A stretch of 62,025 bases of DNA from an uncultured Prochlorococcus sp. (GCA_902626435.1 CACOFO010000003.1:1-62025), one strand, 5' to 3'. Positions 43,703-53,956 are shown, numbered from the stretch's first letter. A program made the numbers and translations. Notes: generated from the sequence alone by a model not told the origin.

Positions 43703-44473
43703 TTATCTAATTAATTTCAAATCAATCCTCCACTGATTTAGGATTGATGATGCGTTAATACTAGCTGTTGAAGTTCTCAAGATAGTATCAGATAATTTCA
43801 CAAAGGTAATATTATTTTTATTAAAAAATTCAATTTCTTTAGGGGACCAGCCTCCTTCAGGGCCAATCACATTCCAAAAGATACCTCCTTTATTTACGAA
43901 TTCTTGCTGTTTTCTTAACCATTGATTTAAGTCATAACGAGTATCTTCTCTGGTTATAGAAATTGAAACTCTTTCTTGATTATCTCTAATTTTCAGCCAT
44001 TCAATAATGTCCATAGCATTTAAAATAGATGGCTTCCATAATCTCTCACTTTGCTCAACTGCTTCTTTGATAATGGAATTCCATCTCAAAAGTTTTTTCG
44101 TAAAATTTAAATTTTTGTTTACTTGTCTTTCTGAAAATAATGGTTGTATAAAATCAATTCCTATTTCAGTGCACATTTTCAAAATATCCTCAAAACCACT
44201 TTTAGGTATAACAACAGCTATACCTAATAAGTAAATTTCTTGCTCTTGAAAAAAGTAAGGTTTTTTAAATTGACTTATTTCTAAACAATCATTTTTGACT
44301 TTTATAGCTTTCCATAATGAACCCTCTCCGTTACCTATAAATATTTCTTTACCATTTTTTATCCTCATTACTTTATTTATGTAATGAGCCTCTTCATAAG
44401 TCAGTGGCAAATTATTGTTGCTAATATTATCAATTCTTTCATGGGAAATAATTAATCTTGTTAAGTCTTCCAT
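43703..44473 (-). CDS. rsmE: 16S rRNA m3U1498 methyltransferase RsmE
   Basis: 256 residues. An N-terminal PUA-like part ends near IFIGNGEGSLWKAI. A SPOUT domain carries the trefoil-knot SAM site, with WNVIGPEGGWSPKEIEFF and LSDTILRTSTASINASSIL as the RsmE signature. It methylates U1498 in the decoding centre of 16S rRNA. Normal family length. Confidence 0.92.
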   Translation of the reverse strand: MEDLTRLIISHERIDNISNNNLPLTYEEAHYINKVMRIKNGKEIFIGNGEGSLWKAIKVKNDCLEISQFKKPYFFQEQEIYLLGIAVVIPKSGFEDILKMCTEIGIDFIQPLFSERQVNKNLNFTKKLLRWNSIIKEAVEQSERLWKPSILNAMDIIEWLKIRDNQERVSISITREDTRYDLNQWLRKQQEFVNKGGIFWNVIGPEGGWSPKEIEFFNKNNITFVKLSDTILRTSTASINASSILNQWRIDLKLIR

Positions 44474-44482
44474 CTAAAACAC

Positions 44483-44926
44483 TTAATCTTTGAAAACTAA
44501 ATCTTCATGTTCTTCAATTGCCCAATCATCATTTTCACCACCAATAATTAAATCTTCGATTTTTACATAATTATTTGATATCTCATTCAAAGAATTAATT
44601 AATATATCTATTGAAAGGGAGTCTGAAGTTCCAAAATCAACCCAACATCTTCCCCATAGGTTTTGATATTCCATAATTCCTAAATTATGCATTAAAGCTG
44701 GAAGAGATGCGTTTTTTTGGTCATTATCGTAGGGCATCCAACTTAAATCGGAACCCTCTTCATGAGTTTGCAAATTTTCAGAATTAAATCCCCCTAACCT
44801 TCCTAAAACGTACCAACTATCAAAAACACCATCTAAATAACTTTTTTCATCTTGAGTTGGTGATTCTGAAAACCTTATCCATATCCAACAATTAAAAGGA
44901 TCAACTTCTCTAAAAATAATATTCAT
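44483..44926 (-). CDS. DUF3531 family protein (147 aa)
   Basis: 147 residues: VDPFNCWIWIRF, a Gly/Trp region around DSWYVLGRLGGFN, and a C-terminal SLNEISNNYVKIEDLIIGGENDDW, the recognised form of DUF3531, known in cyanobacteria and plastids. No membrane span. Function not established. 9 bases upstream of rsmE on the same strand. Confidence 0.8.
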   Translation of the reverse strand: MNIIFREVDPFNCWIWIRFSESPTQDEKSYLDGVFDSWYVLGRLGGFNSENLQTHEEGSDLSWMPYDNDQKNASLPALMHNLGIMEYQNLWGRCWVDFGTSDSLSIDILINSLNEISNNYVKIEDLIIGGENDDWAIEEHEDLVFKD

Positions 44927-45009
44927 ATTGACTAATAGCTTTTTAGATCTATAGCTATTATAAGTAAGTTATTACTAGATTAAAATTTATACTTCTAACT
45001 TAATTAATA

Positions 45010-45657
45010 ATGCTTGATTTAAAAGAAATATCTTATCAACCTCAAACTGGTGAAAAAAAAATAATAAATAATCTAAATTTAAAAGTTCATGAAAATGAAA
45101 TTATTTTAATTTGCGGCAATAGTGGTTCTGGTAAAACAACACTTCTCGAAATAATAAGCGGATTAACAAATCCACAAAAAGGAAAAATTACTTGGAATAA
45201 TAAAATTCTATCTTCTAGGCAAAGAAGATGGTTTTGCGGAGTAGTATTCCAATTTCCTGAAAGATACTTTATAGGTACAACAATTGGAAAAGAATTAAAA
45301 ATGGGCCATAAATCTTTAAAAGAGAAAAATATAGAAATAGTTTTAAATAAGGTTGGTCTGAAAAAAATTAATTTAACACAACCTCCAGAACAACTAAGTG
45401 GCGGACAACAAAGAAGGTTAGCTGTAGCAGTTCAGCTTCTTAGAAACCCCTCAATTCTTTTACTTGATGAACCAACTGCTGGATTAGACTATTCAATGAG
45501 AAATGATGTGAAGAATTTAATTCTTGATCTAAAAAATAAAAATACAATTATTATTGTGACTCATGAACCTGCCTTATTTGAAGGCATTCCGTCTAGGATA
45601 TTAATTCTGGAAAAAGGGAAAATCAAAAATCTTATGAAAGAAAATTATGAAGGATAG
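45010..45657 (+). CDS. ABC transporter ATP-binding protein (CbiO/EcfA-like)
   Basis: 215 residues: Walker [12 protein letters not shown]-loop [12 protein letters not shown], signature LSGGQQRR, Walker [13 protein letters not shown] and switch IIVTHEP. The FQFPE Q-loop is typical of energy-coupling factor ATPases for cobalt, nickel or vitamins, but no membrane partner is beside it. The stop overlaps hslO by 11 bases. Confidence 0.85.
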   Translation: MLDLKEISYQPQTGEKKIINNLNLKVHENEIILICGNSGSGKTTLLEIISGLTNPQKGKITWNNKILSSRQRRWFCGVVFQFPERYFIGTTIGKELKMGHKSLKEKNIEIVLNKVGLKKINLTQPPEQLSGGQQRRLAVAVQLLRNPSILLLDEPTAGLDYSMRNDVKNLILDLKNKNTIIIVTHEPALFEGIPSRILILEKGKIKNLMKENYEG

Positions 45658-46555
45658 GATAGTACGAGCTACTGCAGCAAATGGAGGAATTAGATTAGTT
45701 GCAGTCTTAACAACAGAATCTTCTCTAGAAGCAAAAAAAAGACACGGCCTCTCTTATTTAACCACATGTATCTTAGGAAGAGCATTTAGTGCTTCACTGC
45801 TTTTAGCAAGTTCAATGAAGATAATGCATGGAAGAGTAACTTTAAGAGTTAGGTCAGACGGACCTTTGAAGGGATTGCTCGTTGATGCAGGTAGAGACGG
45901 CAAAGTCAGAGGTTATGTAGGGAATCCTGATTTAGAATTAGATCTAGTCAAAATAGATAGTAATAAATATTCTTTTGATTTCACAAAAGCATTAGGTACT
46001 GGCTATTTAAATGTTATTAGAGATAGCGGCATTGGAGAGCCCTTTACAAGTACAGTTGAATTAGTAAATGGGAATATTGCAGAGGATTTGGCTTCATATT
46101 TATATCATTCAGAACAAACTCCTTCTGCTGTATTCATTGGAGAAAAAATTCAAAATAAATGTGTTATTTGCAGTGGTGGTTTATTAGCTCAAGTTTTACC
46201 TAAAAAAGACACTGACCCTTTACTAGTTTCACTTCTTGAAGAAAGATGTAAAGAAATTAATTCTTTTAGCGAAGACTTATTTCAGTCAAAAGATAATCTT
46301 CTTTCGTTAATAAGAAATATATTTCCCGATATTGACGATAAATCCATATCTGAAAAAGCTCGTTCACAAGAGGTTATTTTCAAATGCAAGTGCTCTAAAC
46401 AAAGAAGTTTAAATGCAATGAAAATGCTTGATAAAAGTGAGTTGGAGGACATCCTAAAGAAAGATGGCAAAGCAGAATTGGTTTGTGAATTTTGTAAGAA
46501 TAAATATCTTATAAATTATGAAGAAATTAAATCGATAATAGAAAATAAATTATAA
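45647..46555 (+). CDS. hslO: Redox-regulated chaperone Hsp33
   Basis: 302 residues: the substrate-binding core ([36 protein letters not shown]) and the C-terminal zinc switch with CKC (about residue 246) and CEFC (about 281), four Cys as in E. coli Hsp33. Oxidation releases zinc and activates holdase function. It overlaps the upstream ATPase gene by 11 bases. Confidence 0.95.
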   Translation: MKDRIVRATAANGGIRLVAVLTTESSLEAKKRHGLSYLTTCILGRAFSASLLLASSMKIMHGRVTLRVRSDGPLKGLLVDAGRDGKVRGYVGNPDLELDLVKIDSNKYSFDFTKALGTGYLNVIRDSGIGEPFTSTVELVNGNIAEDLASYLYHSEQTPSAVFIGEKIQNKCVICSGGLLAQVLPKKDTDPLLVSLLEERCKEINSFSEDLFQSKDNLLSLIRNIFPDIDDKSISEKARSQEVIFKCKCSKQRSLNAMKMLDKSELEDILKKDGKAELVCEFCKNKYLINYEEIKSIIENKL

Positions 46556-47224
46556 GAAAATCACTCCAAGCCATAAAATAACCATGGCTGGAATACTTTG
46601 AATTTTCTGTATTGATAAAGAATTGTTTGATACTTCCTGAATGAAAGAATTATTTTCAAGTAATCCACCGAATATTAATCCAATCGAAAGAAAGGTAACA
46701 CTCCAACCTAGAGAACCTATAAATCTTTTCCCCGATTTAATTTGAGTATAGGTAAGTACTAATGTTGAGATAGAGAGCAAAAGTCTATTACTAGAGTCTG
46801 GACTAATAAATAACAAAATCAAAAATAATAGCCCAATAGATATTTTTATTGAAAGATTATCAAATGAGGGGGGCGTTATTTTTGGCAGACTATACTGACT
46901 TGAGTTCTTAGAGTTATTATTTAAATTTTTTATCTTAGAAAGCAGTGGGAAATTATTATTGGTAAATTGATTAATTTGTTTCTCTTTTTTTGAAGCACTT
47001 ACAGCTTCATAGCTTACATTTCCTGATTGTCTTGCTTTCAAACTCCCCATCAGTAATTGATCGAATGAGGATTCTATTTTTGCTTTCAAAATCAAATCTT
47101 CACCAGCCTCTTTAACTTTAAGATCTCTAGCCCTTTGAATATCCTCAAAGGCAGCACCTTCTTTTACACCTAAAATTTCATAAGGTGATTTTTCGCTATT
47201 GTTTTTATTACTGTTTGAATCCAA
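46550..47224 (-). CDS. CPP1-like J-like-domain membrane protein
   Basis: 224 residues: an N-terminal J-like domain ([28 protein letters not shown]), without an HPD motif. A linker follows, with several helices in the C-terminal half ([13 protein letters not shown] and on). This is the layout of plant CPP1, which protects light-dependent protochlorophyllide reductase. A similar assembly role in the thylakoid is an inference. Confidence 0.82.
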   Translation of the reverse strand: MDSNSNKNNSEKSPYEILGVKEGAAFEDIQRARDLKVKEAGEDLILKAKIESSFDQLLMGSLKARQSGNVSYEAVSASKKEKQINQFTNNNFPLLSKIKNLNNNSKNSSQYSLPKITPPSFDNLSIKISIGLLFLILLFISPDSSNRLLLSISTLVLTYTQIKSGKRFIGSLGWSVTFLSIGLIFGGLLENNSFIQEVSNNSLSIQKIQSIPAMVILWLGVIFL

Positions 47225-47275
47225 AATTTTTTTCCAATACTAATAGATTAACCAATTTTATAATCCATTAAGGCT

Positions 47276-48913
47276 TTATAGAACAATTGGTTCGACTCCA
47301 CTAACAACGGGAGCAACTTTCTTTAAATTTAACTGATCATTATCTTCAACAAATTGATTTAGATTCCACTCATTTTTAAAAAGAATAACTGGCCTATTCC
47401 AACAATCTTTAACTATTTTACAATTGAATATTCTTCCTAGTTTTTCAACAGCTGGCCATCCATCAGAAACCCATCTAGCCAAATGATATGGCATAGATTC
47501 AAGATTTGCATCTACACCATATTCACTTTTTAACCTGTGAGTCACTACTTCCAACTGCAATTGGCCAACAGCTGCGAGAATGGGGTCTCTTTTGCTCTCA
47601 TCAAAGTCATAAAGAATCTGAACCGCACCTTCTTCACGAAGTTCATTAACTCCCTTCCTAAAGTTTTTAAATGCTGAGGGATTCGGATTTCTTAGCCAGC
47701 TGAATATTTCAGGACTAAATGATGGTATACCTTCGTACTCCAGATATGAACCAGTATAAAGAGTATCTCCAATAGAAAACATACCTGGATTATTCAAGCC
47801 AATGACATCTCCAGGATAGGCATCATCGACTACTTCTCTATCTTGTCCAAATATTTTTTGTGGTCTTGATAATCTAATTGTTTTCTTAGTTCTAGAATGT
47901 TTAACTGACATATCCTTTTCAAATTTTCCACTACAAACTCTTATAAAAGCAACCCTATCTCTGTGCTTTGGATCCATATTTGCCTGAAGCTTAAAAACAA
48001 ACCCGCTAAATTCATCGCTTGCAGGTTCAACATCCCCTTTATTACTATTTCTTGAAGTTGGCTTTTGAGCCATTTTTAAAAAACTATCTAAAAATGGCCT
48101 TACACCAAAATTAGTCATGGCCGATCCAAAGAAAACTGGAGTTAAAGAGCCATTAAAAACTTTTTCTTTTTCAAATTTCGATCCTGCCTCATCAAGAACC
48201 TCCAATTCTTCAAGTGCATTTGCAAGTAAATCTCTCTCTACATATTTTGATAGCTCTTTATCTTCAAGACTTAATCTTTTCTCATTCGATTGTTTCCCTC
48301 TCACCGCTTTATCAAATAAAATAACCTCTCTCGAAAATCTATCAATAACACCTCTAAATTCCTCACCACTCCCAATTGGCCAGTTAATAGGCAAAGTATT
48401 TAATCCAAGTTCTGATTCAATTTCATCAAGTAAAGAAAATGGCTCTCTTCCGGGTCTATCCATTTTATTTATAAAAGTAAATATTGGTATTTTTCGCATC
48501 TTGCAAACTTCAAACAATTTTCTAGTTTGAGGCTCTAATCCTTTAGCAGCATCTTCCAACATAACTGCATTATCAGCAGCAGCTAATGTTCTATAAGTAT
48601 CTTCGGAGAAATCTTGGTGACCTGGCGTATCTAATAAATTGATGACTGATCTTTCATATTCAAATTGCAATACAGTTGATGTAATAGAAATACCTCTTTG
48701 TTTCTCAAGTTCCATCCAGTCTGATGTAGCTTTTCTCTGATTACCCCTAGCCTTTACTGCTCCGGCCTGTTGAATAGCACCTCCATATAAAAGAAGTTTC
48801 TCAGTAAGAGTAGTTTTCCCAGCATCTGGATGTGAAATGATGGCAAAATTTCTTCTTTTATTTACAGCGTCCAGTATTTCTTTATTATTTAAAATTTTAG
48901 TACCTAAGTTCAT
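47276..48913 (-). CDS. prfC: Peptide chain release factor 3 (RF3)
   Basis: 545 residues with GTPase motifs [42 protein letters not shown] and the RF3-type C-terminus. It recycles RF1 and RF2 after termination. Full length. It lies about 50 bases upstream of the CPP1-like gene and 31 bases downstream of a methyltransferase on the same strand. Confidence 0.96.
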   Translation of the reverse strand: MNLGTKILNNKEILDAVNKRRNFAIISHPDAGKTTLTEKLLLYGGAIQQAGAVKARGNQRKATSDWMELEKQRGISITSTVLQFEYERSVINLLDTPGHQDFSEDTYRTLAAADNAVMLEDAAKGLEPQTRKLFEVCKMRKIPIFTFINKMDRPGREPFSLLDEIESELGLNTLPINWPIGSGEEFRGVIDRFSREVILFDKAVRGKQSNEKRLSLEDKELSKYVERDLLANALEELEVLDEAGSKFEKEKVFNGSLTPVFFGSAMTNFGVRPFLDSFLKMAQKPTSRNSNKGDVEPASDEFSGFVFKLQANMDPKHRDRVAFIRVCSGKFEKDMSVKHSRTKKTIRLSRPQKIFGQDREVVDDAYPGDVIGLNNPGMFSIGDTLYTGSYLEYEGIPSFSPEIFSWLRNPNPSAFKNFRKGVNELREEGAVQILYDFDESKRDPILAAVGQLQLEVVTHRLKSEYGVDANLESMPYHLARWVSDGWPAVEKLGRIFNCKIVKDCWNRPVILFKNEWNLNQFVEDNDQLNLKKVAPVVSGVEPIVL

Positions 48914-48944
48914 CTTTATAATATAAGGACCTTTTACTTAGTTC

Positions 48945-49640
48945 TTAAACATTACCATAGACTATTAAATAATTATCACCTTCTTCAAACACATCTAAAG
49001 AGGATAGATTATTCTCCAAAATGAAATTTTTCAACTCTTTAAAAGTATAAGAAGCTCTTAAAGATGCATAATAATCATTAGTTAAAATCTCATTATATTT
49101 AGTTGAACATTGTGCTTTGAGTTCTAAAGCGGACTTTTCATCTAATGGCCTTTTCAAGTCCTTGTGAAAATTTACAGTGATATTACTAGACAAACTTCTT
49201 ATCGTGTTGAAGAAATCTTCAAGATTAGTAATATGATGGATCAAACTGTTACTTACAAGTAAACTAATTCCTTTTTTAATTAAAAAATTATTAGATTTAA
49301 TATCTTTTATATCAGAGCAAATGTAGCGTAGATTTTTTAATTTTTTTTTATTAGTAGAAATATTTTTATTATATTCTGCTCTAGAAATCATCTCTCTAGA
49401 ACCATCTATTCCAATTACTTCAGTATTAGGCCATTTTATTGCTAACTTCTCAGAAATATTTCCTGGGCCACATCCTAAATCAACTATTAAATCATTTTCG
49501 CCTAAAGGAATATTTTTTCTTAAAAGATAATGATTTATTTGATTAATTAGATGAACTTCCCCTTCTGAAAAATCAGCTTCGTCATAAGAAATTACTTGTT
49601 TTTTTTCTTCCATTAATTCAGGTTCAGGTATTCTTTCCAT
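48945..49640 (-). CDS. SAM-dependent methyltransferase (class I)
   Basis: 231 residues: NDLIVDLGCGPGNIS (SAM motif I), VIGIDGSREMISRA (motif II) and LLVSNSLIHHITNLEDFF (motif IV region). Substrate unknown; could act on a small molecule. Its start region faces nrdJ divergently, with 134 bases between it and the nrdJ GTG. Confidence 0.8.
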   Translation of the reverse strand: MERIPEPELMEEKKQVISYDEADFSEGEVHLINQINHYLLRKNIPLGENDLIVDLGCGPGNISEKLAIKWPNTEVIGIDGSREMISRAEYNKNISTNKKKLKNLRYICSDIKDIKSNNFLIKKGISLLVSNSLIHHITNLEDFFNTIRSLSSNITVNFHKDLKRPLDEKSALELKAQCSTKYNEILTNDYYASLRASYTFKELKNFILENNLSSLDVFEEGDNYLIVYGNV

Positions 49641-49774
49641 CTTCTTTCTTGAAACAAAGATTTCATATTTAACATAATTCTACACAAACCGTTAAATAGT
49701 GGTAAGAATGGTTGCAGACGCCACAGGTAGAGTTATTCTTCCAGTACGTGTTATTTTCATACGTTTTTTTTATC

Positions 49775-52108
49775 GTGACTGTTGCACCAAATAAAGCTTT
49801 TTCAGAGAGCAATTCCAATAATCTTAAAAAAGATGATTTTCCAAAGACTGCGCCAGCTGCTTATCCTGTTTTTTTCAGATCTTACAGTAGAAAAACTACC
49901 TCTAGCAAAAGGGAGAACTGGAGTGAAGTAGTTGAAAGAAATTTATCTGGATTAAAAGAATTAGGAAAACTTTCTGATAATGAATTGATCCTAATGAGAG
50001 AGATGCAAAGTAATCAAAAAGCCCAACCTTCTGGGAGATGGTTATGGATTGGAGGAACTCCTTGGATTAATAAAAAACAAAATTTCTCTGGGGCATACAA
50101 CTGTACTTCAACAAACTTGATTGATTGGGAAGCCTTTGCTTTGATGATGGACTTAGCAATGATGGGATGTGGAACAGGTGCAATAATTGAGCCTCATTTT
50201 ATAAATAATCTACCTACGGTAATAAACAAACTAAATATTAAATCAGTGAGTGAAGTTGGAATAACTCCTAAAGATCAAAGAGAAGAAAAATCATCATTAG
50301 AAATCAAAGGAAAAGATCTTCATATTAAAGTTGGAGATAGCAGAAGAGGGTGGGTGGATAGCTATAAATATCTTCTTGAGGCATCAAGTAACGAGAGTCT
50401 TGAGAGAGAAATTGATGTTTATATTAATTTGGAAGATATTAGGCCTGCTGGAGAATCATTAAAAGGTTTTGGTGGTATGGCAAATCCTATCAAATTGAAA
50501 GATCTCTACTCAAGAGTCGCATCACTTCTTGGAAAGGCAATTGGCCGGAAATTAAGTACAGTAGAGTGTTGTTTATTAATTGATGAAGCTGCAGTAACAA
50601 TAGTTGCTGGGAATATAAGAAGAAGCGCTGGGATGAGACAATTTGCTTCAGATGATCAGGAAGCAGCATCGGCAAAAGAAAATTTATGGAGTCAAGATGA
50701 GAATGGTAATTGGAGAATAGATCCTGAGAAAGATGCCCTAAGGATGGCCAATCATACCAGGGTTTACCATACAAAACCGACTTACCAAACTGTTTTGGAT
50801 GCTGTAACAAAACAATTTCATTCAGGTGAGGGAGCTATTCAATTTGCTCCAGAAGCAATCGCAAGGTCAAATGCAGATATTCTCAAAGATGATGAATTGA
50901 GAAAGGAATTTATTGAAATCTACTCAGAACAAGGTAAGGATGAAGCGAGAAATTGGATAAATAATTGTTATGGTCCTTTTTCTAAAGAAGAGCTAGATCA
51001 CAGGATGAGCAGATATGGACTTAACCCTTGTGGGGAGATCTTAGGAAATGATTTTCACTGCAATTTGGCTGAAGTTCATTTAAATCAGATTGATCCCGAA
51101 AATTCTGAAGAGCAAAAAAAGGCTTTTAAAGCAGCAGCTCTTTCGGTGGCTTGCTTACTCAACCATGAGTTTGAAATTGAGCGTTACAGAAAAAGTAGGG
51201 AATATGATCCTATTGTAGGAGTAAGTTTCACTGGATTATTTGATTTCTGCGTCCATGCTTTTGGGACACCATGGTTGAAGTGGTGGGAAGCAGGAAGACC
51301 AAATAGCGAAGAAGGTAAGGCTTTCAAAAAGAAGGAAGCTAAATTCCTAAATTCTTGGAGAAAAATAGTAAAAGAAACTGTTTGGGAATATTGTGATAAA
51401 CATAATCTAAGAAGACCAAATCGATGCACAACAGTTCAGCCAGCTGGAACTAAGAGTCTTCTTACTGGAGCAGCTCCTGGATGGCATCCTCCAAAGGCTC
51501 AAAGATTCATAAGAAGAATAACTTTCAGAAAAAATGATCCAATTGCTTTAGCCTGCATGGATTATGGTTACTCAGTTGTTCCATCTCAATCTGATAAAGA
51601 TGAAAATGGACGCTTACTCGATAATCCATTTGATCCACGATGCACAGAATGGTTAGTTGAAATCCCTACAGAAGTTAGTTGGGCAAATATAGACGGTGCA
51701 GACCAAATAGACATTAATAATTTCTCAGCATTAGCTCAATTCGATTTTTACATGCAAGTGCAAAAATTTTACACAGAGCATAATACCTCTGCAACTGTAG
51801 AATTCAGAGAAAATGAAATAGAAGATTTAGCTAAGGCTATTCATGATGCGATAGAAAATAATGAGGGATATATTTCAGCGGCATTGCTAGCTCGATTTAG
51901 TGCCAACGCTACTTTCCCAAGATTACCCTTTGAACCAATAAGCAAAGATGAATTTATATCATTGCAAAATAAAGTTATAGAAAGGAAAGTTAATAATGAT
52001 TTCTTTGACGCTCTTAATAAATATGATGTTGGAGAACTATCTGAAGCAGGACCAGCAGGTTGTGATTCAGATAAGTGCCTACTTCCTCTGGCTAAACCAA
52101 AAGATTAA
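49775..52108 (+). CDS. nrdJ: Adenosylcobalamin-dependent ribonucleoside-triphosphate reductase
   Basis: I place the start at GTG 49775 (VTVAPNKAFSESNS), not the track TTG 49712, because homologous N-termini begin near TVAPNKAF. The product has 777 residues. Visible are TSTNLIDWEAF, GCGTGAIIEPHF, NPCGEIL with the radical-transfer Cys region, and the C-terminal redox pair CDSDKC. It makes all deoxynucleotides with AdoCbl, the class II choice of Prochlorococcus. Fully sized monomeric enzyme. Confidence 0.95.
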   Translation: MTVAPNKAFSESNSNNLKKDDFPKTAPAAYPVFFRSYSRKTTSSKRENWSEVVERNLSGLKELGKLSDNELILMREMQSNQKAQPSGRWLWIGGTPWINKKQNFSGAYNCTSTNLIDWEAFALMMDLAMMGCGTGAIIEPHFINNLPTVINKLNIKSVSEVGITPKDQREEKSSLEIKGKDLHIKVGDSRRGWVDSYKYLLEASSNESLEREIDVYINLEDIRPAGESLKGFGGMANPIKLKDLYSRVASLLGKAIGRKLSTVECCLLIDEAAVTIVAGNIRRSAGMRQFASDDQEAASAKENLWSQDENGNWRIDPEKDALRMANHTRVYHTKPTYQTVLDAVTKQFHSGEGAIQFAPEAIARSNADILKDDELRKEFIEIYSEQGKDEARNWINNCYGPFSKEELDHRMSRYGLNPCGEILGNDFHCNLAEVHLNQIDPENSEEQKKAFKAAALSVACLLNHEFEIERYRKSREYDPIVGVSFTGLFDFCVHAFGTPWLKWWEAGRPNSEEGKAFKKKEAKFLNSWRKIVKETVWEYCDKHNLRRPNRCTTVQPAGTKSLLTGAAPGWHPPKAQRFIRRITFRKNDPIALACMDYGYSVVPSQSDKDENGRLLDNPFDPRCTEWLVEIPTEVSWANIDGADQIDINNFSALAQFDFYMQVQKFYTEHNTSATVEFRENEIEDLAKAIHDAIENNEGYISAALLARFSANATFPRLPFEPISKDEFISLQNKVIERKVNNDFFDALNKYDVGELSEAGPAGCDSDKCLLPLAKPKD

Positions 52109-52196
52109 TTTTTGAATTATTTGTAAATAAAAAATATAAATTAGTTTTTAAAAGTTTAATTTATGGCTACCTCTTAAATAGGGACATAAATTATTT

Positions 52197-52463
52197 ATGA
52201 CATTAAGCTTAAATATTGGTAACTTATTTAATGATTCCTCTAGTCATGCATTAGTGGATGAGCTAAGAAAAAGAACCTCAGAAGAGGCTATCTTAGATTT
52301 TGAGGAAAAATTTAACTCCAAAAACGAAAAAAATCTACATGTTTATATATGTAGATTTCTAAAAAATAGATCAATATCTAGAGGGCTAGCCTCCAAATGG
52401 TTAATAACAATAATTAAAAACAAAGAATCAAAAATTGATGCTTTGCAAAAATTTAATAATTAA
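52197..52463 (+). CDS. Hypothetical helical protein (88 aa)
   Basis: 88 residues, soluble, charged and helical (ALVDELRKRTSEEAILDFEEKF, KWLITIIKNKESKIDALQKF). No motif recognised. Its last 4 bases overlap the convergent next gene. Confidence 0.55.
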   Translation: MTLSLNIGNLFNDSSSHALVDELRKRTSEEAILDFEEKFNSKNEKNLHVYICRFLKNRSISRGLASKWLITIIKNKESKIDALQKFNN

Positions 52464-52654
52464 GTCAGCCCTGATAGTTTCCATAGAGCAATTCCAAAAA
52501 TTGAGAATCCCATAATAAAAGTAAAAGCCAAAGCATTTACCAATTGAACCTTATCATTCATTCTGTTTGCGAATGGTAGTAATTGAGCAAATAATGGAGT
52601 CTCTTCAACTATTGCGGATTTTTTTACTGTAGGTTTTTTGCTTCTAGAAAACAT
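52460..52654 (-). CDS. Small single-span membrane protein (64 aa)
   Basis: A basic cytosolic N-terminus (SRSKKPTVKKSA), a middle LPFANRMNDKVQLVN, then one helix (ALAFTFIMGFSIFGIALW). Not an Hli (no ExxNxR motif). The type is common in picocyanobacterial thylakoid-associated mini-proteins, but function is unknown. Confidence 0.55.
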   Translation of the reverse strand: MFSRSKKPTVKKSAIVEETPLFAQLLPFANRMNDKVQLVNALAFTFIMGFSIFGIALWKLSGLT

Positions 52655-52861
52655 AAAACAAATTTTATAATCTTAAGAATTTTACATTTAAAAGTTCATT
52701 AAATAAAAAATACCTCTCAAAAACGAACAAAATGTAACCTGCAAGAAACTACATAAAGAAAAAACATAAATATCTTTAGTAGGCGCCTATTTCATTTTTA
52801 AAATATTTAAGTTTATTTATTAAAAAAATAGACGGATAATTTTCTTGAATGTTATTATTAA
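52655..52861. other. Intergenic, promoter region of the leader RNA
   Basis: No ORF. The 10-base palindrome TAGGCGCCTA (52780-52789) stands out in otherwise AT-rich DNA. Promoter elements for the leader RNA are expected here. Confidence 0.35.
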
Positions 52862-52961
52862 ACTGTAGCAATCGCTACCAAAACGTTCAACTTGCGTATA
52901 GCAAGCCGCAAATCGACTTAAGCCATGGAACGGGGACTTAAGCGAAACCGGAGCTTAAAAA
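52862..52961 (+). promoter_or_regulatory. Structured leader RNA upstream of the DUF4278 peptide
   Basis: A GC-richer block with successive hairpins: GTAGC/GCTAC (52865-52878), CTTGC/GCAAG (52891-52905), and TTAAGC (52938-52943)/GCTTAA (52953-52958). GACTTAAGC occurs twice, so the first copy could compete for the same GCTTAA arm. The last stem includes the GGAG that precedes the TTG start, so it may control translation. Structures read by eye. Confidence 0.55.
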
Positions 52962-53063
52962 TTGACTCTAATTTACAGAGGACAAAAGTACGTCCAGAAC
53001 AAAGAAGTAGCTAAAAAGCAACACAATAAACTTACTTATAGAGGAAAAGCCTACACAAGCTAG
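52962..53063 (+). CDS. DUF4278-like mini-protein (33 aa)
   Basis: TTG start with GGAG eight bases upstream. Two short repeats, LIYRGQKY and LTYRGKAY, match the YRG motif of DUF4278, a small domain frequent in cyanobacterial mini-proteins. Only 33 residues and soluble; function unknown. An intrinsic terminator follows at 53085-53109, so leader and peptide form one transcript. Confidence 0.65.
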   Translation: MTLIYRGQKYVQNKEVAKKQHNKLTYRGKAYTS

Positions 53064-53084
53064 TTTATTTATCCAATAAATAAA

Positions 53085-53109
53085 AAAGCCACTTTTAGTG
53101 GTTTTTTTT
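53085..53109 (+). terminator. Intrinsic terminator after the DUF4278 peptide
   Basis: AAGCCACT pairs with AGTGGTTT around a TTT loop (one G-T pair), and the stem runs into a tract of T. Ends the leader-peptide transcript. Confidence 0.8.
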
Positions 53110-53195
53110 GTCTAAATATAATCTGAAAAATCATTTAATACTTCTAACAAGTACTAAAGTAATGTGATTTAATAGCGTTTATAGATCTCATAACC

Positions 53196-53345
53196 ATGGC
53201 AGACCAGAAACCTTTATTTAAAGCACCTTATGACATTAAAGATGTAAGTGCTCTTTTCGCCATTGTTGCTTTCGTTTTAATAATCGCTGCCATAGTTGGT
53301 AACAACTTATTTGGTTTATTTCAACAAAATGTCAACTTTGGATAA
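53196..53345 (+). CDS. Small single-span membrane protein (49 aa)
   Basis: ATG to TAA; polar start with PYDIKDV, then one helix (ALFAIVAFVLIIAAIVG) and a polar end (NNLFGLFQQNV). Below the track cut-off. Of the type seen next to photosystem genes, but not identifiable. Confidence 0.6.
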   Translation: MADQKPLFKAPYDIKDVSALFAIVAFVLIIAAIVGNNLFGLFQQNVNFG

Positions 53346-53445
53346 ATTTTATGGTGCTGACTAGATTTGACTGGTATTTAAAAATGTTTTTACCCTATTT
53401 TGCCTTTTTAGTTTTTAAGATATACAAAATTCAAATTTTAATAAA

Positions 53446-53700
53446 ATGATTAAAAAAAAAGAAGACAATATTCGAAGCGAAAGCTATTACCCAGATAGTA
53501 ATTATTATCTTGATCAAGACAATGCTCCTGCAGAAATAAAAGTTTCAGAAGATCAAATATCTCATATGACTAAATTTGAATGGCCAAATAGCTATTGGTT
53601 TATTGCGGAGAGAACAAATGGAAGACTGGCAATGATAGGCTTCATGGCTGTTATTATTAACTACAGCTTATTTGGATGGATAGCATATCCAATCCTTTAA
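53446..53700 (+). CDS. hli: High-light-inducible protein (Hli), copy 2 (84 aa)
   Basis: 84 residues: a charged, probably extramembrane N-terminus (residues 1-50, with Tyr/Asp-rich repeats) and one helix with AERTNGRLAMIGFMAVII, ending SLFGWIAYP. The chlorophyll-binding ExxNxRxAMIGF motif is intact. Followed directly by a broken copy of the small membrane ORF that also follows the first hli gene, pointing to a duplicated module. Confidence 0.9.
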   Translation: MIKKKEDNIRSESYYPDSNYYLDQDNAPAEIKVSEDQISHMTKFEWPNSYWFIAERTNGRLAMIGFMAVIINYSLFGWIAYPIL

Positions 53701-53927
53701 ATGATTAATTCAAATTTTGACAAGAATGGTGTAGACAAGTCTGAAAGCATTGGCTTCAATATGCTCCTTTCTTTATAACTGGACTTGCTATTTATTTTGG
53801 CTGGGCATTTTTCTATGATGCTGATTTCCATCATTTCGCTTTTAAAATTTACAAGTTCCGGAATTGCAATGGATATAACGTTTTAAGTTATTATCTAATG
53901 CATTGGGAAGTTGACTTTAATCCCTAA
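53701..53927 (+). pseudogene. Frameshifted copy of the Hli-partner membrane ORF
   Basis: ATG begins directly after the hli stop: INSNFDKNGVDK matches the start of the 24073 ORF (SNSDFDKNGLD), then ends at a TAA after 25 codons. Shifting the frame restores HWLQYAPFFITGLAIYFGWAFFYDADFHHF, the homologue of HWLQYAAFAVSGFAIF..., to TAA at 53925. The change looks like one missing base near 53747. Degradation, or programmed frameshifting, would explain it; a sequencing error is also possible. Confidence 0.65.
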
Positions 53928-53956
53928 AAATAACTTCTAAAAATGCTGGTCCTTTT

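Noticed and set aside
48117-48530. 137-aa plus-strand ORF inside prfC
   Set aside because: Antisense shadow; Ser/Phe-rich composition typical of complementary frames.
49700-49774. Possible cobalamin riboswitch before B12-dependent nrdJ
   Set aside because: GCCACAGG only partly resembles the B12 box, and the 134-base gap is too short for a complete aptamer.
49712-52108. Track start of nrdJ at TTG 49712
   Set aside because: The extra 21 residues are a hydrophobic out-of-family stretch. Homologous sequence begins at GTG 49775.
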